Assembly (NCBI GenBank): GCA_900544675.1
Contig: UQVZ01000013.1
Span: 1 to 64,000, forward strand
Length of the DNA stretch: 64,000 bases
Source: an uncultured Bacteroides sp.
Lineage (GTDB): Bacteria > Bacteroidota > Bacteroidia > Bacteroidales > Bacteroidaceae
Reading direction: 5' to 3'
Numbering within the stretch: position 1 is the stretch's first letter; each line of letters opens with the position of its first letter. The notes under the pieces were generated by a model. The model worked only from the letters and a program-made list of their open reading frames with translations. It was not told the origin of the DNA and searched no databases. Shown here in pieces: positions 25,780 through 34,610 of the stretch. The position numbers were made by a program, and so were the translations under genes.

Positions 25780-28700
25780 TTATTTTCCTAACTCCTTCAG
25801 CAGTTCCTCTACAGCGGTGCGGAGCTGCGTGTCCTCTCCTTTTACAATGGTTTCAGGAGCATTCAGGATGTAGATATCAGGTTCCAGCTGGGTGTTTTCC
25901 AGGTAACTTCCATCGGGCAGACGGTATCCTACGACAGGGATGCCGAATATCAAGGTCGGGTCTTGCGTAGTAACCCAGTTGACACTGGTCATCGTGCCAG
26001 GTACGGGAGCACCTACCAGCTTGCCCAGTCCGCAATGACGGTATACCCAAGGTGTGCCGTGCGCGTTCGAGTAGTTGGCTTCGCATTGCAGCATGATGGA
26101 AGGTTTGTTCCAGCGGCGGCTGGGCATGTCGCATGTTTCACGCCCGCGGATGACCTGAGTGAAGTATTTCTTTCCGCTGAACAATACCTCGATGTCTTCG
26201 TGAAGGCGTCCTCCGCCATTGAAGCGGGTATCGATGACGATGCCTTCGCACTGATTATACTTGCCGAGGATGTCGGAGTAAACCGAGCGGAAACTGGGGT
26301 CGCCCATCGACTCGATATGCACATAACCGAGCCGTCCATTCGACCATTCAGCCACTTCCTTGGCACGTTGTTTCACCCAGCGGGTATAAAGCAGGTTGTT
26401 CATTGTGCCGTTGCTGACGGGTTTCACCACTTCGTCCCAGCGTTCGCCCGATGAGGGATTGTAGAGCGATACCAGCATTTTCTTGCCTGTCTGCCCGTTG
26501 AGCAGCGGGGTATAGTCGAGGTCTGCCTTGAGGGTTTCACCGTTGATTTTCTCGATGATACATCCCGGTGTCACGTGCGAGGTCTTGCGGTCGAAGGGAC
26601 CTTTCTCTATCACTTCGGCGATAAGCAGACCGTCTCCGCGGTAAGTCCAGTCGTAGAGCAACCCCAGGTTGGCAGTGCTTTCGGTATCCAGTTCCGGATA
26701 GAAGCGTCCGCCGGTATGCGATACGTTCAGTTCGCCCAGCCATTCGCTCAACATTTCAGCGAAATCGTAGTTGTTGTTGATGTGGGGCAGGAACTTGCGG
26801 TAGGTAGCGGTCAGCTTGTCCCAGTCTACCCCGTGCATGTCAGCCGTATAGAAGCGGTTTTTCTCTTCGCGGTACACGTAGTCGAAGATGTAACGCCGCT
26901 CGTCGGCAGGGAGCATCTTCACTTCGGCATGGAAGGTAATCGGGGTGAGCTTTTCCGACTTGCCGTCCATTTTCTGCATCGTTCCTCCGCCCAGGATGTA
27001 GAAGTTTCCGTCGCGGTCGGTCTCGATGTTTGCCCAGCGTGCGTCCATCTTATGAAGAAGTTTGGTCTCATGCTTGCGCAGGTCCATCTTCCACATATCG
27101 AATCCCCCTTCGAAAGCAGCCAGGTAATAGAGGCTTTCCCCGTCTTTCGAGGTCATCGCCGCCGCAAGGCTCGATGAGTTGGGCGTGAGGCGCACGATGC
27201 GGTCTTCGATGCCTTCGGTCTCCACACAGAGGGTCTTGATAGAATCAGCTTTCGCGTCGGTTTTCTCTTTCTTGCCTTTCTTGTCTTTGCCGGTTTCCGC
27301 CTGCTGTTCTTTTTCCAGCTCTTTCTGCAGTTCGTAGTCTTCTTTGCTCAGGCGGTATTTGTCGTAAGCGTCCTGGTTGAGGAAGGCCATCATCACATCG
27401 TCTTGCGAGCCCCACGAGGCGTGGTTGCGCATGCCGTAGCGTTCGGTGGTGAAGAGGATGGCGTTGCCGTCCATGGTCCAGCGGGGTCTGCCGCTGGTAT
27501 ATCCGCTGTTGGTCAGGTTGACGATGGCTTGTTTGCCGTCGGCGCTTACTATACCGATGTCGGAATAAGGTTCATGCTTGTGAGCGATAAATTCGAGGGC
27601 GAACCATTTGCCGTCGGGCGACCACTGGTAATCGAATCCTCCCGAGAGCGAGTACCACGTGGAGCCGTCGGTCACCTGGCGCACTTTCTTGCTGTCAAGG
27701 TTTACTACCATCAGACGGGTGCGTGCTTCGATGAATGCCACTTCTTTCCCGTCGGGCGAGAACTTCGGGTTGCTCCGTTCCACGGTTTCCGAAGGCAAAA
27801 GCGGTTCTTCTTCGATGAGAGTCGCATTCGGGAAGTTGGGGTCTGCCTTGCGGGTGATGCGGGCAAGATAGAGGTTTCGGATGCCGTTCCGTTCGCTGCT
27901 ATATACCAGTGAACGGTTGTCCGCTCCGAATGATACGCCTTCTTCCGCTTCAGGTGTGTGGGTGATTTGCTTGGTAGTGCCGTATTCGGTCGAGGTTACG
28001 AATACTTCACCTCTTACCACGAATGCCACTTGCTTTCCGTCGGGCGATACGGTGGCTTCCGATGCTCCGCGCGTAAAGCTGTAGGTGACGGGCATTTCCT
28101 CTTCCCCACGGGTGAGCGATACAGCTACTTTAGCGGGTTTACCATTAGCCGTTTGTGTATAGATTTCGCCGTCGTATGTATAACAGAGCGTACCGGTGCG
28201 GCTCATCGAGAGGAAGCGCACAGGATTTTCCTTGAACGAAGTGACCGGTTGCACATCGGCAGGACGGTCCAACGGGAAGCGGTAGACATTGAATGAACCT
28301 CCATCGCGCTCGCTCAAGAAATAAACGTCTTTCCCGTCTGCGCTCAATACCGGATTGCGGTCTTCGCCCGCACGGTTGGTCAGGTTGGTGTGTTTTCCGC
28401 TGTTTGTGTCATACATCCATACATCCCGGGTGATGGACGAAGTATGGTGCTTGCGCCATTCGCTTTCCACTCCTTTCTGGTCTTGATACAGGAAAAACGC
28501 TCCCGAAGGTGCATAGCAGACCATTTCAGCCGGAGTGCCCAGCAATTGTTCGGTACGTCCGCCCGTCACCGATACCTGATACAGTTCGGTCATACTGGAT
28601 TTAGGAAACAAGGCGCTCGATGCCGGGTCTTGGATGGAAGCGGAAAATACCACGTGCTTTCCGTCGGGTGTGAAGGCAGAAGGAATCTCACTTGTCGAGT

Positions 28701-29013
28701 TGCAAGTCAGTCTTTTTGCCTCTCCTCCCTCTGCCGGCATAATGAAGACATCCGTATTGCCAAAGCGGTCGCTGGCAAAAGCAAGCTGTTTTCCGTCGGG
28801 CGACCATACGGGAGAAGATTCATACGAAGCTTGGGTGGTGAGCTGCACGGCCGGACCGCCTGTCGCTTTCACCTTATAAATATCTCCTTTGTAGCAGAAA
28901 GCGATTTCGCTTCCATCGGGCGAGATAACGGCATCGCGCATCCACAGAGGCGTCATTGCCTGAATTGATACGCAGCCAGTCCCTAAAATCAGTCCTACTA
29001 TCAGTCTTTTCAT
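25780..29013 (-). CDS. Tricorn-type S41 protease
   Basis: The ATG at 29013 gives a 1077-aa precursor with signal peptide MKRLIVGLILGTGCVSIQA. The N-terminal half carries many WD40-like PD40 repeats (SPDGSEIAF, SPDGKQLAFASDRFG, SADGKDVYF) forming propellers. A Lys/Glu-rich linker near residue 590 separates them from a tricorn core, a PDZ domain (GLLIAEVIEKGPF) and an S41 protease domain with the candidate nucleophile Ser in NYSNAHGTPW. It is probably a periplasmic peptidase that trims oligopeptides. It is a single-gene unit between a terminator and its own promoter. Confidence 0.92.
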   Translation of the reverse strand: MKRLIVGLILGTGCVSIQAMTPLWMRDAVISPDGSEIAFCYKGDIYKVKATGGPAVQLTTQASYESSPVWSPDGKQLAFASDRFGNTDVFIMPAEGGEAKRLTCNSTSEIPSAFTPDGKHVVFSASIQDPASSALFPKSSMTELYQVSVTGGRTEQLLGTPAEMVCYAPSGAFFLYQDQKGVESEWRKHHTSSITRDVWMYDTNSGKHTNLTNRAGEDRNPVLSADGKDVYFLSERDGGSFNVYRFPLDRPADVQPVTSFKENPVRFLSMSRTGTLCYTYDGEIYTQTANGKPAKVAVSLTRGEEEMPVTYSFTRGASEATVSPDGKQVAFVVRGEVFVTSTEYGTTKQITHTPEAEEGVSFGADNRSLVYSSERNGIRNLYLARITRKADPNFPNATLIEEEPLLPSETVERSNPKFSPDGKEVAFIEARTRLMVVNLDSKKVRQVTDGSTWYSLSGGFDYQWSPDGKWFALEFIAHKHEPYSDIGIVSADGKQAIVNLTNSGYTSGRPRWTMDGNAILFTTERYGMRNHASWGSQDDVMMAFLNQDAYDKYRLSKEDYELQKELEKEQQAETGKDKKGKKEKTDAKADSIKTLCVETEGIEDRIVRLTPNSSSLAAAMTSKDGESLYYLAAFEGGFDMWKMDLRKHETKLLHKMDARWANIETDRDGNFYILGGGTMQKMDGKSEKLTPITFHAEVKMLPADERRYIFDYVYREEKNRFYTADMHGVDWDKLTATYRKFLPHINNNYDFAEMLSEWLGELNVSHTGGRFYPELDTESTANLGLLYDWTYRGDGLLIAEVIEKGPFDRKTSHVTPGCIIEKINGETLKADLDYTPLLNGQTGKKMLVSLYNPSSGERWDEVVKPVSNGTMNNLLYTRWVKQRAKEVAEWSNGRLGYVHIESMGDPSFRSVYSDILGKYNQCEGIVIDTRFNGGGRLHEDIEVLFSGKKYFTQVIRGRETCDMPSRRWNKPSIMLQCEANYSNAHGTPWVYRHCGLGKLVGAPVPGTMTSVNWVTTQDPTLIFGIPVVGYRLPDGSYLENTQLEPDIYILNAPETIVKGEDTQLRTAVEELLKELGK

Positions 29014-29037
29014 AAACTCTTTTGTTTTTACAAGAAG

Positions 29038-29045
29038 CAAAGATA
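29038..29045 (-). promoter_or_regulatory. -7 element for the tricorn-type gene
   Basis: On the minus strand TATCTTTG lies 24 bp upstream of the start codon at 29013. Confidence 0.7.
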
Positions 29046-29083
29046 CAGAATCTTGGAAAGGTAAGAAAAAAAGTGAAAAATAA

Positions 29084-29116
29084 TTTGGAAGATATTGCAA
29101 AAAACACTTATCTTTG
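29084..29116 (+). promoter_or_regulatory. Full promoter of tRNA-Gln
   Basis: A -33 TTTG (29084-29087) is followed after 21 bp by a -7 TATCTTTG (29109-29116), 29 bp upstream of the tRNA. Confidence 0.85.
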
Positions 29117-29145
29117 CAGCGCTTTCTAAGGAAAGCAAGAAAGTT

Positions 29146-29216
29146 TGGACTATGGTGTAATGGCAGCACAACAGGTTTTGGTTCTGTTTGTCTTGGTTCG
29201 AATCCAGGTAGTCCAA
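29146..29216 (+). tRNA. tRNA-Gln (TTG)
   Basis: The 71-nt sequence has acceptor TGGACTA with TAGTCCA plus discriminator A, anticodon TTG in GGTTTTGGTTC, and T arm CTTGGTTCGAATCCAGG. It marks the left border of the AT-rich accessory island. No copy of its 3' end was seen at the far border near mutS. Confidence 0.95.
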
Positions 29217-29238
29217 CGCAAATCAGGTCATTTTAGGA

Positions 29239-29275
29239 AGAGAGCCCGCTAAAATTTCTTTTTGGCAGGCTCTCT
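29239..29275 (+). terminator. Hairpin after tRNA-Gln
   Basis: AGAGAGCC (29239-29246) pairs with GGCTCTCT (29268-29275). It lies 22 bp after the tRNA and probably ends its transcript. The remaining gap to 29450 holds no gene I can support. Confidence 0.65.
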
Positions 29276-29450
29276 TCACTTCTATAGGCTTGATACTTGC
29301 CCCAGCCGCTCTTGGTAATATTGAGTTTCGCTTTTTTGAAGATTGAATATCTACAAATCTCTATGCTATCCTGTTTTGTTTAGCGTCTAGACTTACACAG
29401 CCATTTTTGCACTTATAGTTTTTGTGAGATTTATGGAAGAGTAATCATAA

Positions 29451-30350
29451 TCATCTTTTCCTAATTCTGCGAGCAAGTTCTTCAGGATCAATATACCCTA
29501 CTGGCTTGATTGCGGTTCCCTCTATCTTTTTTGGCAAAATCGTTTTACAGAAATCTAATATTGTGGGAATATAAGTATAACCCTCTTTTATATATTCAAC
29601 ATATTGTGCCAACACTCCAAGAAATTTGAAATAATAAAGTGATTTTAAGGGGATGATTTTATCATATGTTTCCTTTTCCCATTGGCTTTGTGAGTTTCCA
29701 CGATGATTCATGTTTCGGCATTGATAAATATCAGATAACAGTGACGTGATTTCAACAAATGAGTCGTAATCACTGCTCTTCATCATTGTTTTATAGCCCA
29801 AGAAATATACAATCGTGCGTATCTTGTCTATTGCATATTGAGTTTGTAATGATTTTTTTGATTTCTCATAAGCTTTGCTTTTGCCAAACAATAGTTGGGC
29901 AATTGTATAATCGCCGCCTCTGTTATCGATGGATGGATCTTTGCCTTTTTCTATTTTCAGGTATGCAGGATGCCCCCACATTTTTTCTGTAATATCGGAC
30001 AACTCTTTCTTCTCGCACAGTCGGTTAGTCATACACTCTATCTGTTGATAAAGTGACAAACAAAAGTCTCCGAAATTATCCTTTCTTCTGAATGACTCCA
30101 TCCGGACAAAATCTCCAATCAGAATATCCTTTATAGACTGTAAAGGGAAGTCTGCATAAAATTCGTTGGCTTGCTGCCTTATGACTTTCTCAATGCAGTA
30201 TTCGTAAATTTGGTTTATACGTTCATCTTCCGACAAAACAGAATTTGCGGAAGCCACTTTCAGTCGCTTTCGCAATTCCATATCAAACTCAGTATTTTGC
30301 TGAGTCAGTTTGGTTATTTTGTCTATTGTGGACATTAACTTGTCATCCAT
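29451..30350 (-). CDS. Unknown retron-associated protein (candidate effector)
   Basis: This 299-aa protein starts at the ATG at 30350, overlapping the reverse transcriptase gene by 8 bp, so the two are translated together. It has a coiled-coil-like N-terminus (about 1-35) and is mostly alpha-helical. It has a basic C-terminus (ELARRIRKR) and no signal peptide or membrane helix. I recognise no catalytic motif or family. In retrons, the gene coupled to the RT often encodes the toxic effector or its partner, so this is the best positional candidate. Base composition is AT-rich like the rest of the island. Confidence 0.75.
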   Translation of the reverse strand: MDDKLMSTIDKITKLTQQNTEFDMELRKRLKVASANSVLSEDERINQIYEYCIEKVIRQQANEFYADFPLQSIKDILIGDFVRMESFRRKDNFGDFCLSLYQQIECMTNRLCEKKELSDITEKMWGHPAYLKIEKGKDPSIDNRGGDYTIAQLLFGKSKAYEKSKKSLQTQYAIDKIRTIVYFLGYKTMMKSSDYDSFVEITSLLSDIYQCRNMNHRGNSQSQWEKETYDKIIPLKSLYYFKFLGVLAQYVEYIKEGYTYIPTILDFCKTILPKKIEGTAIKPVGYIDPEELARRIRKR

Positions 30351-31812
30351 ATTTTGTATTTAATAGTGAATCCAAATCATTATTTAATTCATCAATATCG
30401 ACAGGGGATTGTTTAAACGTTGTTGCCTTATCGAGTAAATGTATGAGCCAGAATCGTTCTCCCTTAAAATTCCTACAATAAGAGATAGCCAACTTATCTT
30501 TTTGTTGTTCATTATCAAATGTCACACTTTTATTTATTGACGCTACTTGGTTTGTTCCCCCCAGTTTGAATGTAGCATATCGTTTATTACCATCCTTGTG
30601 ATGGATAGTGATTTTTGTATTTTTATCTTTCTCAAATTTCAGAAAAGGTAAAGACTCAATGTAGATAATGCCGTAAGAATTAGTTTTATCCGAACCTGCA
30701 TCTCTATTTACGAGTGATTGGAATTTTGCATAAAGCTTTGCATATACGGAGTCTTCATCACCTTTTACCATTTTCAGATACATGAGCTTTCCATCAATAA
30801 CATTCTGTAAGTCTGGATCTCCCTTCTTGACGTGACCTTTGGTCGCCTTATATTTAGGAAGGAACTTGGCGATTGCTGCCGTATATCCATATCTGTCCCA
30901 AATGTAAAGAATATTACGAATATCTCTTATATACTTTTTGGTAACATTAAGTTTTTGACTAACAATGATGCCTGTTACTTCTTGGCGTGATCCACGTTTC
31001 TGCAGGCGGGTTTTGCCTTCATTTATGGTAAAGCCTTGTTCTGTAATTATACGACACAATTCCGTACGGAATTCACCATTGGGGGCATATATATAATGCA
31101 TTGAGCTAAAAGTTATGTCATCGGCATACCGCGAATAGTGGAGCCCAAATCTACGTGCCAACCCAGCTAAACGATGGTCTAACGTATCACACACCATATT
31201 GGTAATAATTGGCGATGTCGGGGAGCCTTGAGGCAAAACATATTTATATTTCTTATCGTTTTCATGCTTCTTGGTCTCGTCAATAACTTCTCTTGCCTGG
31301 CGCATGGAGCAAAGTCCTGCGACAATGCCAGCTATTTGCTTTGGGAAATTGAAAGGCTTTAATTGAAGCCTTTTCCATATACGGAACTGCTCAACGCTTG
31401 GGAAAAAATCTTTCAAGTCGATATTGAAAACATAGTTTTGTCCTTTATGGACGGTGGCGTTAGAAACGACCGACCGACCTTCGGTAAACCCCATGGCATA
31501 GTCAGAAGGTATGTACATCGCTTTCAGAATCTCGTTTACAACTTGCAACAACATCATAAAACTTCGGTTCCTTGGAGCTGTAATTACTCTGGTTCCACCG
31601 GATTTCTTCTTGACATGGAATTGGCGGTAGCGGTGGAATGCATTATTAGGGTTGCAATAATAATTTATGTGGCGTATCGTGAACGGATGAAACTTAGAGG
31701 TATCAAATCCCATCTCCTCGATTTCGTCTTTTTTGATACGATTGAGGAGATTCAGCAAATCTTCTTTTGATCTGAGTAGAGATGCCTGTTTAACTATTTG
31801 TTCCTTATCCAT
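30343..31812 (-). CDS. Retron reverse transcriptase
   Basis: The 489-aa protein has the diagnostic retron motifs: NATVH (118-122, NAxxH), FNIDLKDFF with Asp132, QGSPTSP (195-201), YADD (229-232) and VTG (279-281). The polymerase and thumb cover about residues 50-340. A C-terminal extension of about 140 residues is unusual next to compact retron RTs and may bind the partner protein. The start at 31812 lies 21 bp after the predicted end of the msr-msd RNA. Group II intron maturase and DGR features are absent, and no intron RNA or variable repeat is seen. Confidence 0.93.
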   Translation of the reverse strand: MDKEQIVKQASLLRSKEDLLNLLNRIKKDEIEEMGFDTSKFHPFTIRHINYYCNPNNAFHRYRQFHVKKKSGGTRVITAPRNRSFMMLLQVVNEILKAMYIPSDYAMGFTEGRSVVSNATVHKGQNYVFNIDLKDFFPSVEQFRIWKRLQLKPFNFPKQIAGIVAGLCSMRQAREVIDETKKHENDKKYKYVLPQGSPTSPIITNMVCDTLDHRLAGLARRFGLHYSRYADDITFSSMHYIYAPNGEFRTELCRIITEQGFTINEGKTRLQKRGSRQEVTGIIVSQKLNVTKKYIRDIRNILYIWDRYGYTAAIAKFLPKYKATKGHVKKGDPDLQNVIDGKLMYLKMVKGDEDSVYAKLYAKFQSLVNRDAGSDKTNSYGIIYIESLPFLKFEKDKNTKITIHHKDGNKRYATFKLGGTNQVASINKSVTFDNEQQKDKLAISYCRNFKGERFWLIHLLDKATTFKQSPVDIDELNNDLDSLLNTKYG

Positions 31813-31833
31813 TCTTAATTTCCAATTTATATG

Positions 31834-32131
31834 AAAGCGACCTTTGAGGTTTGATTTACCAAAACGTCTTTTCTTTATGTAAAAAAATAGACAATATGTT
31901 TGTATGAGGTTATATACAATAAATATATAAAGTCATAAAACACGAATAATATAAAGTACATCGTAAACAGTGTTATCACGTTAACGTACTAACATTATCG
32001 TCTCCTCGACAAGCGAAGAGATATCCCGCGAATCTACTCTCTTTCGAGAGCAGGGTTTGCACCACGCCGGACGAAAATCAAATGACATCTCGGTTCATCA
32101 AACTTATCAAAGACCGCCTTATCTTATTTTT
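31834..32131 (-). ncRNA. Predicted retron msr-msd RNA
   Basis: This gene-free stretch ends 21 bp before the RT start and has its own promoter. Its ends are complementary: 32092-32120 (containing ATCAAACTTATCAAAGACCG) pairs with 31834-31860 (containing GCGACCTTTGAGGTTTGATT), with a few bulges, as expected for a1/a2. Inside are two GC-rich hairpins: CTCTC/GAGAG closed by a four-base loop (32037-32050), and an 8-bp stem 32001-32008 with 32014-32021. A long AT-rich imperfect hairpin spans 31873-31956 (inner stem 31910-31916 with 31924-31930). I read these as msr stems and the msd stem. The exact branching G cannot be fixed by eye. Confidence 0.75.
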
Positions 32132-32137
32132 CTTCTG

Positions 32138-32172
32138 CAAAGGTACTAAATATTCACGAAGCCTATGTTCGT
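32138..32172 (-). promoter_or_regulatory. Retron promoter with shared operator
   Basis: On the minus strand TACCTTTG (32138-32145) is the -7 box. ACGAAGCCTATGTTCGT (32156-32172, plus strand) is a perfect 5-bp inverted repeat with a 7-bp spacer. The core begins 12 bp upstream of the -7 box, exactly as at the HAD and WYL promoters, and covers the -33 position. It lies just beyond the stop codon of the preceding gene. Confidence 0.75.
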
Positions 32173-32173
32173 A

Positions 32174-32962
32174 TTATTCGTTGTTTTCAGTTTTTGGAAT
32201 AAAATACCCTAAGAATTCTAATCCTTTTCCATTTCGAATCATAAAATCATGAATAGTAAATAGACAATCTGATAATTGAGAGGTTCTATTATCACGCAGG
32301 TCAATGTTGATGTTCTGTATCTTCTGAAGCCATTTATGGCAGAGTTCGTTTATTTTGTCAATGAAATATTCGTCAGTTATATTTGCAAGCTGACATCCTT
32401 TTATGAGATCTTTAATTTTTTTAGCTGCAAACAAAGTTACAATATACTCTCCGGTCCATTTTACGGTTTTTTCTTTAATGAATGAACCTTTAATAAAGAT
32501 CTCCTTTTTAGATAGAATATTGTCGATTTCCTCAATGTACGATATAGAAGATGATGAACATTGGGTGGGGTCAAATCCTTTGGATATAGAGATAATTTTC
32601 TCAAATAGTTTTTCCCAAGTATAATGTTCAACATCTAATGTCATGACGCTGCTATTATTGAGAACGAAGAATTTAGACTTGTCAAAATCGAGCAATCTTT
32701 TTCCGTCCCGTTCAACAATGGCCTTCATATAGGTCATACTGCCGTATCCGAAATTTGTCTTAATCTTGATTGAAAGATTATCCTTTGGAATTTGCACTCC
32801 TCTCTCCCAAAAACCTTTACAGCCATGAGGAAGGAATAAAATTTCTTCTTCAGGGGCGAAGTAAATAGAGGATGCATACAAACCTTTCGATTCAGAATAG
32901 CATAAACAGGTTGTGTGTTCAGATTTGATTTCCTCCCAAATTGCAGTATTTGTTCTACCCAT
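32174..32962 (-). CDS. Unknown 262-aa island protein
   Basis: This soluble-looking protein has a beta-rich first half (about 15-130, with LCYSESKGLYASSIYF and IYFAPEEEILFLPHG) and a helical second half (from about residue 130). I recognise no family, signal peptide or membrane segment. It is the last gene of the HAD-PRTase-DprA-like operon, 35 bp after the DprA-like gene, and the retron promoter starts right behind its stop codon. Its position suggests a partner or effector of the same system. No function can be assigned from sequence. Confidence 0.7.
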   Translation of the reverse strand: MGRTNTAIWEEIKSEHTTCLCYSESKGLYASSIYFAPEEEILFLPHGCKGFWERGVQIPKDNLSIKIKTNFGYGSMTYMKAIVERDGKRLLDFDKSKFFVLNNSSVMTLDVEHYTWEKLFEKIISISKGFDPTQCSSSSISYIEEIDNILSKKEIFIKGSFIKEKTVKWTGEYIVTLFAAKKIKDLIKGCQLANITDEYFIDKINELCHKWLQKIQNINIDLRDNRTSQLSDCLFTIHDFMIRNGKGLEFLGYFIPKTENNE

Positions 32963-32997
32963 GGTAATCTGTACTTAGAATTAAATTCCGTTTGACT

Positions 32998-33924
32998 TTA
33001 AAATAAAAAACATTGGTTCGTTTTGGTAACCAACCGAAGAACAGCCTCACTCATATTAGTAGAATCAATTCGTATCACACTGCTGTCCCCTTCAAGAATT
33101 TGACGATTCAAATCATACATTGCAATATCGTGATGCTTACTGTCATTATAGATAACGCCACGTTTGATGCCATAGGACTTTGCCTTTTCCATGGCATGTC
33201 TCGAACCACAGTCATTTCCTAAGTTATTAGGAGCATAGCTTGCAGATAAAAGTATGGCATCAGAGAATAAGGCTTGTAACCTATCTCGGACAACAAATCT
33301 GCTCACCATGTCATTTCGACTTTTGGGAGCTTCGTAATATTCACTAATAAGCAATCCTCCTGCTTCGACAATTTTTTCAGCAAGTTCTACATTCTCCTTA
33401 GGTAAGATGCTGTCAAGAGTGCTAGGCAGAATGGCGATAGTTCTGGCACCTTTCTCCAAAGCTGTTTGATGAGCGATCGAGTCACAACCAAGAGCGAGGC
33501 CACTCACTATTGTTGCGTTGTGTTTTATGATTTCTGACGTAACCATTCTCTCAGTCAGTTCAATTTTTTCATCAGGATTGAGGACTCCTATAATAGCAAT
33601 GTTCAAATTATCTTTGCTTAGCAAGCTTATATCACCTTTATAGAAAAGCGCAAAAGGTTTGTCTCCCGGTTTCACACTACCGCGCAAAGAGGGAAAATTG
33701 GCATCACCGATTGCGACAAGACCATCTGCACAATTTCCAAGTTGGTTGATGGCAGATTCTATTCTTTCCCGCTTCTTCATAAACTCATATTCATGAGTCT
33801 CTAAAAGGTGATATAAAATGGATAAGTCTTCGTTTCCACGTAAATTTTTATCTATCCACGCAGGTCCCTTCTGAGGAAAGGTACGAACAGTTAAAATATT
33901 TAATGCATTTTCCGAGTACTTCAT
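32998..33924 (-). CDS. DprA/SMF-like Rossmann-fold protein
   Basis: The ATG at 33924 gives 308 aa. The core matches the DNA_processg_A (SMF/DprA) fold: NIAIIGVLNPDEK at the nucleotide-binding turn, IVSGLALGCDSIAHQTAL, TIAILPSTLDSILPKEN, GGLLISEYYEAP and RFVVRDRLQALFSD. True DprA loads RecA on transforming DNA. This copy has altered key turns (no GTR after the first strand), lacks the usual C-terminal winged helix, and is operonic with a PRTase and a phosphatase. A role in nucleotide-derived signalling or defence is therefore likelier than competence. The related LOG enzymes release bases from nucleotides, which would fit, but that is inference. Confidence 0.82.
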   Translation of the reverse strand: MKYSENALNILTVRTFPQKGPAWIDKNLRGNEDLSILYHLLETHEYEFMKKRERIESAINQLGNCADGLVAIGDANFPSLRGSVKPGDKPFALFYKGDISLLSKDNLNIAIIGVLNPDEKIELTERMVTSEIIKHNATIVSGLALGCDSIAHQTALEKGARTIAILPSTLDSILPKENVELAEKIVEAGGLLISEYYEAPKSRNDMVSRFVVRDRLQALFSDAILLSASYAPNNLGNDCGSRHAMEKAKSYGIKRGVIYNDSKHHDIAMYDLNRQILEGDSSVIRIDSTNMSEAVLRLVTKTNQCFLF

Positions 33925-33938
33925 ATACAGAGTTTTTT

Positions 33939-34610
33939 TCAGAATCTTGATAACGTTTTGCCGATAGAGTAAAAAATGACACTTCTCGCACCTTTGTCTA
34001 AAAGGGCTTGAATGCAATCTTCGTCAATGTTAACAGTCTTAGTGTAAAGATCGTCAATTAGCAATATATCTTGCCCGATTATATCATCCGAAATATTACA
34101 CGTATCTTTTGTGATGCCAACATAAGGCAATTCACCTGCCCCCCCATGACCACTACGAGCCAAATGTGTTGTGGCGGTATCAGTGTGTCTAATAATATCA
34201 TGTGTACCATCTATAAAACCATTCAATTGTTGTGTCACTAATTGGATTGTGGCTCTTAAGTATAGTTGATTACAGCGATACGAATTTTCTCGTTTTGATC
34301 TAGGAATGACACAAACACGAAGATTTTGTTTTCCACTAAGACGCAGAAGATTAGGCAAGTCGACTGCCAAAATTTGAGAGAGTTTGTTTATTGCATTATT
34401 CAGAGTTTGCTGTGGATATGTCGTGACATCATTCTTAAAAGTGCAGATCAGATTCTCAATGGTGCCAGGCATGCGCCAGTTACCACCACCTTGGTAATCA
34501 CCGTGATAAAAAGCGATTATATCTTGCTTGAGAGCTTTTTCGACACCACCTTCTCTTTTACGACAAAGACTGGTTCTTGACTGAATTATAAACTGTTCCA
34601 TACTTTTCAA
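33939..34610 (-). CDS. Type I phosphoribosyltransferase-domain protein
   Basis: The 223-aa protein has a clear PRPP-binding loop, ILLIDDLYTKTVN (about 182-194), behind a hydrophobic strand. An earlier strand, RVCVIPRSKR (about 98-107), corresponds to the first half of the PRTase core. The N-terminal 90 residues are family-specific and include a GDYQGGGNWRMPGT segment. The substrate base is unknown. Its start overlaps the HAD gene stop by 4 bp, and the DprA-like gene follows after 14 bp, so the three products are probably made in fixed ratio. Confidence 0.82.
   Translation of the reverse strand: MKSMEQFIIQSRTSLCRKREGGVEKALKQDIIAFYHGDYQGGGNWRMPGTIENLICTFKNDVTTYPQQTLNNAINKLSQILAVDLPNLLRLSGKQNLRVCVIPRSKRENSYRCNQLYLRATIQLVTQQLNGFIDGTHDIIRHTDTATTHLARSGHGGAGELPYVGITKDTCNISDDIIGQDILLIDDLYTKTVNIDEDCIQALLDKGARSVIFYSIGKTLSRF

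Noticed and set aside
29233..29385. A 50-codon minus-strand frame after tRNA-Gln with ITKSGWGKYQAYR
   Set aside because: It looks protein-like in part, but it has no start, overlaps the tRNA terminator hairpin and matches no family I know; kept as unsupported.
30343..31812. Reverse transcriptase of a group II intron or a diversity-generating retroelement
   Set aside because: It has no maturase domain, intron RNA, template/variable repeat pair or target gene, while retron motifs NAxxH and VTG are present.
32998..33924. Reading the DprA-like gene together with comM, comF and recX as a natural competence set
   Set aside because: The DprA-like gene is in the accessory operon and diverged; comM, comF and recX are common housekeeping genes, and no uptake apparatus is seen.
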